Positions 1 to 8,004 of a stretch of DNA of 64,000 nucleotides are shown here, one piece after another. The notes under the pieces are model-generated. The model saw nothing but the letters and a program-made list of their open reading frames with translations. It made no database searches and was not told where the DNA came from. Source of the DNA: RPQJ01 sp963712815. Lineage in GTDB: Bacteria > Pseudomonadota > Gammaproteobacteria > Steroidobacterales > Steroidobacteraceae. The stretch covers positions 1-64,000 of the forward strand of contig CAVQJL010000008.1 of NCBI GenBank assembly GCA_963712815.1, read 5' to 3'. The position numbers were made by a program, and so were the translations under genes. Each line of letters begins with the position of its first letter. Position 1 is the stretch's first letter.

Positions 1-162
1 GGCGGCGTCGAAGATGTAGCTCGAGTCGCGGCCGAGCATCGTGAACCAGCTCGGCTGCGCCTCGGGCAGCGCGGTTTTGCCGACCTGCTCCGGCGGCAGG
101 GGCGCGCCGTGCGCAGGCCATGCGAACGCGAGCGGCAGCACGAGCCTGACGATGAGTCGCAT
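1..162 (-). CDS. 5' part of a secreted protein gene, cut by the window edge
   Basis: Only the first 54 codons lie in the window, reading leftward off its start. The product begins with a clear Sec signal peptide: MRLIVRLVLPLAFAWPAHGA, with a likely cleavage after AHGA. The mature part starts with a proline-rich stretch followed by PSWFTMLGRDSSYIFDAA. The ATG at 162 is preceded by AGGGGAG at a good distance, which supports this start. The mature N-terminus is loosely reminiscent of the start of amine dehydrogenase heavy chains (periplasmic beta-propeller enzymes), but too little is visible to name it. Confidence 0.6.
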   Translation of the reverse strand, partial: MRLIVRLVLPLAFAWPAHGAPLPPEQVGKTALPEAQPSWFTMLGRDSSYIFDAA

Positions 163-259
163 TGTCGTTCTCCCCTGCTCGCCCTGCGGACTGCCGCGGG
201 CGGCTGTTCTGGCCGGAGTATAGGCTGATTTGGCGGACAGGTTCCGCTGGGAGCTCGAA

Positions 260-841
260 GTGAACCGACTGCGCCGACGAATACTTCAACTCGGGTCGCT
301 GGCAATGGTCGGTGGCTGGGTCCCGGACGCCCGGGGCGACGAGGAAGCATGGCGCACGGTCGCCGCCGGCGGCTGCGCGATCCTGCTGCGCCACGCCCGC
401 ACCACCCCTGGAATCGGCGATCCGCCCGAGTTCCGGCTCGAGGACTGCTCGACCCAGCGCAATCTCTCGGACGCCGGCCGCGCGCAGGCCCGAAGGATCG
501 GGCTGGAGTTCGAACGTCGCGGGATCCAGGCGAACGAAGTGCTGTCGAGCCGCTGGTGCCGCTGCCTCGACACCGCCCGCCTCGCCTTTCCGCGGCAGAC
601 GGTCGAGCCGCTCGAGGTACTGAACTCGTTCTTCGCCGACGGTGCTGCCGGCGGCGCGCAAACAGCCGCACTGCGCGACTACCTCGGCGCGCTGCCGGCG
701 ACGCACCGGGTCGTGCTGGTCACGCACATGGTCAACATCACGGCGCTGACCGGCGAGGCGCCGGCGATGGGCGAGGCGCTCGTCGTGCGGACCGGAGCGA
801 AGGACGCCGGCGCGGTGCTCGGCTGGATACGGGTGGATTGA
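260..841 (+). CDS. Histidine phosphatase superfamily protein
   Basis: The protein (193 aa) carries the phosphoglycerate-mutase-like phosphatase fold. The phosphohistidine motif is RHA at residues 44-46 (LLRHARTTPG) instead of the usual RHG, and the second catalytic histidine is near residue 156 (VTHMVN). I chose GTG at 260 over the upstream TTG at 230 because it follows GGGAG at about 7 nt and gives an N-terminus with an RRR cluster and hydrophobic stretch, resembling a secretion signal. It is probably an exported phosphatase; the substrate cannot be read from the sequence. It stands alone on its strand. Confidence 0.8.
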   Translation: MNRLRRRILQLGSLAMVGGWVPDARGDEEAWRTVAAGGCAILLRHARTTPGIGDPPEFRLEDCSTQRNLSDAGRAQARRIGLEFERRGIQANEVLSSRWCRCLDTARLAFPRQTVEPLEVLNSFFADGAAGGAQTAALRDYLGALPATHRVVLVTHMVNITALTGEAPAMGEALVVRTGAKDAGAVLGWIRVD

Positions 842-1159
842 CCGCTGCGTTTGGCGTGCCGAATCAGTCGTCTCTAAGAGTTGCCGCTGTCAGTGCACTC
901 CGCACAGCGTCGCCCGTCGCCGCCGGACTCTCTTCGCGTTGGTCTCCTGGCCCGCCCGAGCAGCGGCGAGCGTCTCCATCGCCGGGCCCGGATCCATGCA
1001 CAACGTCCGCTTGTTGGCGCAGGCGAGGTCTCAAGTCGACCCGAAGCGGCGGTTTGGTCGTTCCGGAAGCGGACACATCTGGTTAGCCGCGTTGCCGGAA
1101 GCGGGACAGAAACAATCATTCCACTGCCAAGACTGACGATCTCCCTTCGTTGACACAGG
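842..1159. other. Intergenic stretch without recognisable gene
   Basis: About 320 bases lie between the phosphatase stop and the end of the leftward membrane protein gene. Open frames here are short, lack ribosome binding sites and give proteins of arbitrary composition. I see no tRNA-like fold, strong terminator or promoter. Confidence 0.5.
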
Positions 1160-1756
1160 TCATCGGCTCACGCTCCCGCGAGCCAGATAGTCAAGCAACT
1201 CGGAGGCACTTTCATAGCCAAGGCTGTAGATCGCTGCCCAGAGGGCTGCCTGCACTGCAGTTAGGACGATTAGTACGATCGCCATTCGGAGTCGTGAACC
1301 GATTTCCCCGCGGAAGAAGATCACCACCTGTTCGGGGCCACTCCAAAACGTCGCCTGCGCCACGACGGCGGAGAAAGTCAGGTAGCCCGCCGCCCGCGAC
1401 TTGCCATGAATCACATTGGCCGCTCGACGGAAGTCTTCTCCCAGAGTCAGATCAACTCCCGTTCGATCCCACAGCACCACGAATGACGCGGCGACGATGA
1501 AATCGAATGCCCACAGGGCGAGGAAGATCAAGCCGAATTGAAGACCGAGCGCCTTCAGGGCTATTACTAGTGCGGCTGAGATTCCCATCAGCCAGTAATC
1601 GGCAACTACATAGGCAAATCGTCGGGCTGAAAAGCCTGCGACCTTTGCCGCCGCAGCGCCGGCACCCTCGTCGTCAGAGATGCCAAACAGGGCGGCACCA
1701 ACCTCCTTCGACGATCCAATCGCTCGGACGAGAGTTCGCTTCACTCGTCGAATCAC
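1160..1756 (-). CDS. Hypothetical multi-pass membrane protein
   Basis: The product (198 aa, GTG start) is not one I recognise. It has a basic N-terminus (MIRRVKRTLVRAIG), then hydrophobic segments at roughly residues 49-65, 70-95, 120-140 and 160-180, consistent with four transmembrane helices. Between them is a soluble loop with LGEDFRRAANVIHGK. Base composition is visibly less GC-rich than in the flanking core genes, and the next gene leftward-reading upstream (1887-2741) shares this feature. The two may form an acquired unit beside the insertion sequence. No function is proposed. Confidence 0.6.
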   Translation of the reverse strand: MIRRVKRTLVRAIGSSKEVGAALFGISDDEGAGAAAAKVAGFSARRFAYVVADYWLMGISAALVIALKALGLQFGLIFLALWAFDFIVAASFVVLWDRTGVDLTLGEDFRRAANVIHGKSRAAGYLTFSAVVAQATFWSGPEQVVIFFRGEIGSRLRMAIVLIVLTAVQAALWAAIYSLGYESASELLDYLARGSVSR

Positions 1757-1886
1757 CTACCGTCTCCGTACCGGGTCGATCGTCGACGCTCCCGCGACGT
1801 GACAACGGGAGTTTGGAGACACCCTTCGGGCCAATGTGTGGATGGCGGCTCAGATCCGTATCCATCGCCGCATTTATCGACACCGA

Positions 1887-2741
1887 TCACGATCGCACCG
1901 AAGTGAAGTGCGATGAGCTTCGATTCTTGTGGCCACCCACCTCCCGGCGCTTCCGCCTTGCATGCCCTTGGACGAAATCCATGAGCTGAAGAGGGTAGGC
2001 CTCCCAGTTTCGTTCTTCCTCGGTTCCGGGGTCGACGAGCGGCACGACCAGAGGCCTGACGCCGAACATGTCGTGAATGAACTCGAAGGCAGGCGCGAAC
2101 ACCGCTCTGAGAAACTGACGCTCGGCCGGTACGGACAAAAGGAAGTACTCGAACAGCACGCCGTGGGCCAAGAATAGAGCCAGATGTTGCTTATAGTGTT
2201 CGGTGAGTCGACCTCGATGGTGACGATCGATCCACGCCGTTTCGTCCGCCAGGTGCGGCGGACGGATATTCAGTTCGTTGAAAAGAGACACGTGAAATTC
2301 AACGAGTGACGTACCCGCGAACGTCTGCAATTCATGCAATTGCCGACCCTGCGAACTATTGAAATCAAGCACGGTGACGTACTCGATGATCTCTGCGCCG
2401 CTTCTGTCCTGCCCTCGAACGACGGGCAGCTTGCCGAGAGATCGTTTCAGAGAATTGTGGGAGACGAATACGTCGTTCAGATCCTGTCCGATGACTGCTT
2501 GGTATTGATGCCGTTCGCAGCGCTCCAGAAAAAGTAGCGTCTCTCGATTTGGGGTAGCCACATGCCTCGCAAGATACAGGACGGGCCCATTCCTAAAATG
2601 CGCCGGAATGTCGCTGCGAAAGTACCGCTCGATACGATCTCGAAGCTCTGCATCCCTGCGCCGCTCTTCGAGCTGCTTGATGGCGAGGCACAACGGCGTG
2701 AAGTACCGACTCACCTCCATGTTGTTTGCGTGGCCATCCAT
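1887..2741 (-). CDS. Hypothetical cytoplasmic protein
   Basis: The product (284 aa) has no signal peptide or obvious membrane segment and ends in a basic, serine-rich tail (KNRSSSHFTSVRS). It is rich in charged residues and histidine and matches no family I can identify. The start is the ATG at 2741; an internal Met eight residues on is also possible. Codon use is less GC-biased than in neighbouring core genes, as in the membrane protein gene 130 bp downstream. Orientation and composition suggest both genes arrived together. Confidence 0.55.
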   Translation of the reverse strand: MDGHANNMEVSRYFTPLCLAIKQLEERRRDAELRDRIERYFRSDIPAHFRNGPVLYLARHVATPNRETLLFLERCERHQYQAVIGQDLNDVFVSHNSLKRSLGKLPVVRGQDRSGAEIIEYVTVLDFNSSQGRQLHELQTFAGTSLVEFHVSLFNELNIRPPHLADETAWIDRHHRGRLTEHYKQHLALFLAHGVLFEYFLLSVPAERQFLRAVFAPAFEFIHDMFGVRPLVVPLVDPGTEEERNWEAYPLQLMDFVQGHARRKRREVGGHKNRSSSHFTSVRS

Positions 2742-3312
2742 AAGTCATCCGTATCAATGTGCCGGCGCCGTGATCTCCCTCGGCGTCATACCTCACTTCC
2801 GCACAACGACAGGAGTTAGAAATCCGCCTCGCCTGCTGACGAATGGACAGCTTGCTGCCTATCGCGCGATCTATCCGTCAGTACGTCTTGGTCCCTTCTC
2901 CGGTGCCTCTGCTAACTTCTTTGGAGCACCTCGGCCAGAATGTCGCCATATTTATAGTTCGCACGTCAACTGCGACCTTCGGCTATTAACAGAATCAAGC
3001 GTTAATCAAGAATGGTTCTTGTTGAGCTCGCGGGCAGGACCCGAGGTACCGCCGATGCTGTACCGACTTAACCCATCGGGCCCACATCGCGCCAGCATCA
3101 TGCGCCGGTCCGCCCGACATCGGTTCCCCCTGAGTTACAAACGGTCATCTCGCAGCAGAGTCCTCGTCGCCGCGTTGCCCACTTGCAGTTACATCGGGGC
3201 GAGCGACACCAACTTCCTGACGTCGCCTCAGTTCGGGCGCTCTCCTTATCTTTTTTGGATCCAAAGGCGCGGCAACGACCGGTATTGGTGTTAGCGTCTT
3301 ACGACCGCTCCT
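2742..3312. other. Lower-GC stretch without clear gene, adjoining the insertion sequence
   Basis: About 570 bases separate the orphan gene at 1887-2741 from the left end of the insertion sequence. GC content is lower than elsewhere. A rightward open frame crosses it, but the predicted protein has no domain-like pattern, has no good start in this interval and overlaps the leftward gene. I see no RNA gene. It may be the remainder of an acquired segment. Confidence 0.4.
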
Positions 3313-3334
3313 GGCCGAGGCTGTGTGATAACTC
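3313..3334. repeat. Left terminal inverted repeat of the insertion sequence
   Basis: The 22 bases begin GGCCGAGGCTGTGTGA and end AACTC. They match the reverse complement of 4889-4910 with one mismatch (T against A at the 17th base). Confidence 0.85.
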
Positions 3335-3403
3335 ATCGCGGCAGCGATAGTCCGGCCACCCAGCGGCACCGTTTCGTCCGATCAGATGATAAGCCGCGCC
3401 CGA

Positions 3404-4842
3404 TCAGGCGCGCAGCGCCGCGATCATCGGCCGGATTCCCATGATCTGCATCACTCGCTTCATGTTGTACGCCAGTACGTGCAAGCTCATCTCCGCGCTC
3501 ACCCTCGGTAGTCGCCGACACAAGAAGTGGGTGGCGCCCATCCAGGCCTTGATCGTCCCGAACGGATGCTCCACCGTTCGCCTGCGTACAGTCATCAGCG
3601 CCGGGTCGCGCTCCAGCCGCGCCTGCATCCGCTCGAGGACCGCCTCGTGCTCCCAACGCGTCAAGCGCCGGTACTCGCTGGTGGTGCACTTCGATCGCAG
3701 TGCGCAGCGCGGACAGGCCGATGACCAGTACTTGTGGATCATCAGGCCGTTCATCTCGCTCGCGAACCGGTGGATCGCATACTCGCCCGCCGGACACCGA
3801 TAGGCATCGCGCTTCGGCAGGTAGGTGAAGTCCCATTTCTCGTAGCGACCGCCAGCCGCGCTGTTCGAGGTGATCGGCTTCGGCACCACCGGGGTGATGC
3901 CCGCGTCCTCGCAGGCCTTGATCTGCTCGCTGCTGTAGTAGCCACGATCGGCGATCGCCGTCAGCTCCTTCGTGCCGAGCGCTTCGCGCGCCGCTTCGGC
4001 CATCTTGCACCAGGTGCGCCCGATCCGAGCCCACGTTGGTGACCTCGTGCGTCACGATCAGGTGGGTCTTCGCGTCAACGGCCGTCTGCACGTTGTAGCC
4101 GACGATGCCGGTGCCCTTGCCCTGGCTGGCCATCGAGCGAGCATCGGGGTCGGTCAGCGACACCTGGCCGTCGGGCGCAGCTTCCATCCGCCGCTTCAGT
4201 CCTTTCAGCCGCGCCATCTCGTCCTTCAGCGTCGCGATCCGATCCTGCAGCCGTGCCGCCTTGCGCGGGTTGCGCGGCGTCTCCTTGCGATCCATGCGAT
4301 CGAGGTGCATCAGGTACTCGGCGATGCTTTCCTCGATCAGCGCCATCCGCGTCTTCATCTTGGCGCTCGTGAAGTTGCGGTCGCGGTGGTTCACCGCCTT
4401 GAACTTGCTGCCGTCGATCGCCACCGTCGCCTCGGTGAACAGTTGCCAGCGCCGGCACAGCACGATGAACTCGCGGCACACGTTCTTGATCGCCGCCGTG
4501 TTCCCGGCACGGAAGTCGGCGAGGGTCTTGAAGTCGGGCGCCAGGCGCCCGACCAGCCACATCAGTTCGAGGTTGCGGCGGGCTTCCTGCTCGAGCCGCC
4601 GCGTCGACTGGATGCGGTTCAGGTACCCGTACAGGTAGATCTTGAGCATCGTCGCCGGGTGATAGGCCGGGCGGCCCGTCACCTTCGGGCTCGACGCCCG
4701 CGAACCCGAGCTCCGCCAGATCGAGCGCTTCGACGAACGCCTCGATCACCCGGACCGGGTTCTCCTCGGCGACGTACTCGTCGATCGACTCGGGAAGCAA
4801 CGTGCCTTGGGATCGGTCGGCTTCAGCGATGAACCGGCTCAT
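3404..4842 (-). pseudogene. IS1182-family transposase, two frameshifts
   Basis: Joined across frames, the product is a full-length transposase of about 478 aa starting at ATG 4842 (MSRFIAEADRSQGTLLPE). Typical family blocks follow in order: TGRPAYHPATMLKIYLYGYL, LMWLVGRLAPDFKTLADFR, the catalytic-region VAIDGSKFKAVN, GYNVQTAVDAKTHLIV, ADRGYYSS, and a zinc-knuckle-like CPRC/C motif before RRTVEHPFGTIKAWMG. One extra C near 4685 shifts the frame after GVEP, and one extra base near 4010 shifts it after HLVQ. Removing each restores continuity. This may be real inactivation or sequence error; the catalytic residues are otherwise present. Confidence 0.85.
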
Positions 4843-4888
4843 GAAGGGCCTCGAGCGGGAACTCACGCCGAATGCTAACCTCAGCGCG

Positions 4889-4910
4889 GAGTTTTCACAC
4901 AGCCTCGGCC
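4889..4910. repeat. Right terminal inverted repeat of the insertion sequence
   Basis: Read on the minus strand this is GGCCGAGGCTGTGTGA, then AAACTC, pairing with the left end at 3313-3334 over 21 of 22 positions. It lies about 47 bp upstream of the transposase start, as expected for the promoter-side end. Confidence 0.85.
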
Positions 4911-5028
4911 GGTTCCCGCCCTCCCTGATTGCGCCATAAAGCAGCCATTCGCCATTCCGGCCGGTCATTCCGATTGGCACGGCGTGAACGTCGCGCCGCA
5001 AGCCAATCGGATCACTGGCCCACGCCTG

Positions 5029-6243
5029 TCAGGCCAGGCAGCGCTGCAACAGTGCCTCGGCCTCGGGCAGCCGCATGTTCTTCGGTACCGGGTAGTCGCG
5101 GTGCGCCTCGATCATCGCGGCGCGCGCCACCTCGTGCACGTCGCCAGGCTTGAGCGCATCGATCTTCTCCGGGATGCCGACGGTCCGGTTGAGCTCGCGG
5201 ACCCGCTCGACAAAACGCTGCGCCAGCACCGCCTTCGGCTCGGAGTCGTTGCCCGCCCCGATGGCCACGGCGAGTTCGGCGAGGCGCTGCTCTGCGAGCG
5301 GCGCGTCCTTGAGGAAGTCGAGCACGTAGGGCAGCAGGATCGCGTTGCCGAGGCCGTGCGGCACGCCGTACATGCCGCCGACCTTGTGCGAGAAAGCGTG
5401 CACGTAGCCGACGTAGGCCTTGGTGAACGCGAGGCCGGCGTAGAAGGAGGCGAGCAGCATGGCCTCGCGCGCCTCGAGGTCCTCGCCGTTCGCGCAGGCG
5501 CGCGGCAGGTTCGCGAAAATCATGCGCACGGCCGAGATCGCGTGGAACGGCGTCTCGGCATGCGGCCAGCGATTGGTGTAGGCCTCGACCGCGTGGGTCA
5601 GTGCGTCCATGCCCGTCGCGGCGGTGATGGATTTCGGCATGCCCTTCGTCAGCAGGGGATCGAGCGCGGCCGCCGCCGGCACGAGCTTCGGATCGATCAC
5701 CGGCGCCTTGGCGTGCTTCACCGGGTCGGTGACCACCGCCGCCACGGTCACTTCGGAGCCGGTGCCGGCCGTGGTCGGGATGGCGAACAGCGGCAACATG
5801 GGCTTGCCGACCTTGAGCATGCCGACGAGCTTCGCGGGGCTCTTGCCGCTCACCAGCATCGCGTCGATCACCTTGGCCGCGTCGATGACCGACCCGCCGC
5901 CGATCGCGAGGATTGCGTCGCTACGATGGGCGCGAGCGGCCTCGAAGCCCCGTTGCAGCACGTCGTGAGTCGGATCGGGTGTGATGCCGTCGTGCACCGC
6001 GACGTCCACCCCGCGCTCGGCGAGCGCCGCGCGCAGCGGCTCGACGATCCCGAGCTTGACGAGCACGGCGTCGGTGACGATCAGCACGCGCTTCAAGCCG
6101 AACTGCGCGATCGAGTCGCAGAGCTTGATCGCCGAGCCGGGCCCGACGAAGGTCGTCGGTCGCGGGATCGGCACCACGCGCGAGGTGGGCCACTGGAAGG
6201 GCTTGACGAGCCGGTAGGCGAACAGGCGCAGGCTGAACAGCAT
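5029..6243 (-). CDS. Iron-containing alcohol dehydrogenase
   Basis: This is a group III (Fe-type) alcohol dehydrogenase of 404 aa, a cytoplasmic NAD(P)-dependent oxidoreductase acting on alcohols or aldehydes. It shows the nucleotide-binding GGGSVIDAAK and the GTGSEVT block. The metal-binding histidine region is present as HAFSHKVGGMYGVPHGLGNA. A longer upstream frame exists, but I chose ATG 6243 because homologous sequence begins only there (MLFSLRLFAYRLVKPFQWPT). The N-terminus is somewhat longer than in the smallest family members. Its 5' flank holds the inverted two-hairpin pair, so those structures lie in its upstream region. The substrate is unknown. Confidence 0.88.
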   Translation of the reverse strand: MLFSLRLFAYRLVKPFQWPTSRVVPIPRPTTFVGPGSAIKLCDSIAQFGLKRVLIVTDAVLVKLGIVEPLRAALAERGVDVAVHDGITPDPTHDVLQRGFEAARAHRSDAILAIGGGSVIDAAKVIDAMLVSGKSPAKLVGMLKVGKPMLPLFAIPTTAGTGSEVTVAAVVTDPVKHAKAPVIDPKLVPAAAALDPLLTKGMPKSITAATGMDALTHAVEAYTNRWPHAETPFHAISAVRMIFANLPRACANGEDLEAREAMLLASFYAGLAFTKAYVGYVHAFSHKVGGMYGVPHGLGNAILLPYVLDFLKDAPLAEQRLAELAVAIGAGNDSEPKAVLAQRFVERVRELNRTVGIPEKIDALKPGDVHEVARAAMIEAHRDYPVPKNMRLPEAEALLQRCLA

Positions 6244-6309
6244 GACGATTCCCCGTGAATTGCGGGGAAACGTAGCACGGGGCGTGGCGCCGGGCATCGT
6301 GGGGAACCG

Positions 6310-6452
6310 GCGTCGGGAAAGGACTCGCGCCGGCCCGCTGAATGCGGGCCTTTGCGAATCCTTTCCCGACGCTGGACACGCGGCGCCTGAGCGAGTGGCC
6401 GCCGAGCCGGCCACTCGCACGGCGCAAGTGACGTTTACCGGATCCAGCGTCG
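6310..6452 (+). repeat. Two-hairpin intergenic element, copy A
   Basis: Copy A is about 143 bp. It starts with a long hairpin: 18-nt outer arms 6311-6328 and 6354-6371 with one C-A mismatch, a 3x3 internal loop, a 7-bp GGCCCGC/GCGGGCC core and a 5-nt loop. After an 8-nt spacer comes CGGCGCCTGAGCGAG and a second hairpin with 10-bp arms (6391-6400 and 6409-6418). It ends in ACCGGATCCAGCGTCG. A diverged copy lies in reverse orientation at 6503-6642, and the stem differences between copies are mostly compensatory. No coding frame is supported here. Confidence 0.85.
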
Positions 6453-6502
6453 CAGGGCGCGGCCATGAGCAGGCACCGTACGGTCGATACGTGCGCAGAG
6501 CC

Positions 6503-6642
6503 CGACGCCGAATCCGGTGGACGCTTCATGCGCCGTGCGAGCCGGTCGCTCCGGCTCGCCCAGGCGCCGGGTATCAAGCGTCGGTTCGGGGTTCGCAGAG
6601 GCCCGCATTTCGAGCGGGCCGGCGCGAACCCCGAACCGACGC
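6503..6642 (-). repeat. Two-hairpin intergenic element, copy B (inverted)
   Basis: Copy B is about 140 bp and reads as the reverse complement of copy A. Its long hairpin has perfect 18-bp outer arms (6579-6596 and 6624-6641), the same 3x3 internal loop and the same GGCCCGC/GCGGGCC core, with a 7-nt loop. The short hairpin has 9-bp arms (6537-6545 and 6551-6559). Sequence outside the paired arms is shared with copy A: CGGCGCCTG, CTCGCACGGCGCA and ACCGGATTC. A 50-bp unrelated spacer separates the copies. Confidence 0.85.
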
Positions 6643-6798
6643 CCGCAGCCACCGCAGCCGCCGCTGCCGCCGCGACCGGTGCCGGGTCCCGCAAGCGTCC
6701 CGGCACTTGCCGCAGGTCAACCGCCCCGCGACACTGATCGTCTGGCCCCGCGACAGAGCCGCAGTAGCAGCCGACGAGCCACTTCAAGGAAGCGCCCC

Positions 6799-7974
6799 AT
6801 GTCCGAGCGAACCCCGATCCCCCGCGACCCGCAGAACGACTACACGCCCGAGATGGCCGAGCGCCGGGCCGAGTTCCTGCGCGAGCGCACGGGCGTGGCG
6901 CTGGACCACGTCCGCAAGGCCTCCTTCGACCCGGGCCTGCTGCCCGGCAACATCGAGAACTTCGTGGGCGTGGCGCAGGTGCCGATCGGGCTCGCAGGCC
7001 CGCTGCGCGTGAACGGCGAGCACGCCACGGGCGATTTCTACGTGCCGCTCGCGACGACCGAGGGCACGCTGGTGGCGAGCTACAGCCGCGGCATGCGCGT
7101 GCTCACCGAGTGCGGCGGCGTCACGGCGACGGTGGTCAAGCGCTCGATGCAGCGCGCCCCCGTGTTCATGTTCGGGACCGCGCGCGAGGCGCGCGACTTC
7201 GGTGAGTGGCTGGTCGAGAACTTCGCGGACGCCAGGGCGGCGGCCGAGTCCACCACGCGCGTCGGCAAGCTGGTCGAGATCGAGCAGTACGCGCTCGGCA
7301 ACCTGCTCCACCTGCGCTTCAACTACACGACCGGCGACGCCGCCGGCCAGAACATGACCGGCAAGGCCACGTTCGCGGCCTGCGAGTGGATCCGCGCCAC
7401 GCACCCGGCGCACCCGAAGTACATGCTCTCGGGCAGCATCGACACCGACAAGAAGCACTCCGCGATCAACACGCTGCGCACGCGCGGCCGGCGCGTGGTG
7501 GCCGAGGCCGTCATCAAGAGCGAGGTGCTCGAGCGCCTGATGCGCGTGGACACGAAGACGCTGTTCCGCGCCCGGCAGATCTCGAACGCCGGTTCGCTGA
7601 TGGCGGGCTCGGCCTACAACGGGCCGCATGCGGCGAACGGCATCGCCGCCATGTTCATCGCCACCGGCCAGGACGTGGCCAACGTCGCCGAGTCGCACGC
7701 CGGCATCACCTACGCGCAGCTGCTCGACAACGGCGACTACTACTGGTCGGTGACGCTCACTTCGCTGATCGTGGCGAGCTACGGCGGCGGCACCGGCCTG
7801 CCGACCCAGCGCGAGTGCCTGGAGGTGCTGGGCTGCTACGGCCTCGGCAAGGCCGACCGGCTCGCCGAGATCGTCGCGGCCACGGTGCTCGCCGGCGACG
7901 TGTCGCTCGGCAGCGCGGTGCTCGCGGGCGAGTGGGTCACGAGCCACGAGCGGATGGGACGCAACCGACCCTGA
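6799..7974 (+). CDS. Hydroxymethylglutaryl-CoA reductase, class I type
   Basis: The product (391 aa) catalyses the interconversion of HMG-CoA and mevalonate, the committing step of the mevalonate isoprenoid route. Motifs in order are ENFVGVAQVPIGLAGPL, TTEGTLVAS with the catalytic glutamate, DAAGQNM, the lysine region TDKKHSAIN and GGGTGLPTQ. At the C-terminus SHERMGRNR holds the catalytic histidine in the manner of class I enzymes; no N-terminal membrane anchor is seen. ATG 6799 follows AAGGA at 8 nt. The gene stands alone; no other mevalonate gene is in the window. HMG-CoA reductase is unusual in proteobacteria, which mostly use the MEP route, so transfer is plausible. Confidence 0.9.
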   Translation: MSERTPIPRDPQNDYTPEMAERRAEFLRERTGVALDHVRKASFDPGLLPGNIENFVGVAQVPIGLAGPLRVNGEHATGDFYVPLATTEGTLVASYSRGMRVLTECGGVTATVVKRSMQRAPVFMFGTAREARDFGEWLVENFADARAAAESTTRVGKLVEIEQYALGNLLHLRFNYTTGDAAGQNMTGKATFAACEWIRATHPAHPKYMLSGSIDTDKKHSAINTLRTRGRRVVAEAVIKSEVLERLMRVDTKTLFRARQISNAGSLMAGSAYNGPHAANGIAAMFIATGQDVANVAESHAGITYAQLLDNGDYYWSVTLTSLIVASYGGGTGLPTQRECLEVLGCYGLGKADRLAEIVAATVLAGDVSLGSAVLAGEWVTSHERMGRNRP

Positions 7975-8004
7975 ATCCGCGCGGCCGATCGCACGGCCAC
8001 CTGC

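Larger units (their letters stand above)
3313..4910 (-). mobile_element. IS1182-family insertion sequence, about 1.6 kb
   Basis: The element is bounded by near-perfect terminal inverted repeats (3313-3334 and 4889-4910). It holds one leftward transposase gene with the DDE-type architecture of the IS1182 group. Length, repeat ends and gene content agree with a complete copy. I could not find a convincing target duplication next to the repeats. The transposase frame is interrupted twice by single extra bases, so the copy is either inactive or affected by sequence errors. Confidence 0.85.

Noticed and set aside
2608..3294. A 228-codon rightward frame in the low-GC stretch
   Set aside because: It starts inside the opposite orphan gene, has no ribosome binding site and no protein-family pattern.
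3404..4842. Programmed frameshifting of the transposase
   Set aside because: IS1182 transposases are normally one frame, neither break has a slippery heptamer, and similar single-base breaks occur in unrelated genes of the window.
6517..6798. A coding N-terminal extension of HMG-CoA reductase through the hairpin copy B
   Set aside because: The frame is open only because of GC bias; ATG 6799 has a ribosome binding site and the region is explained by the paired hairpin element.
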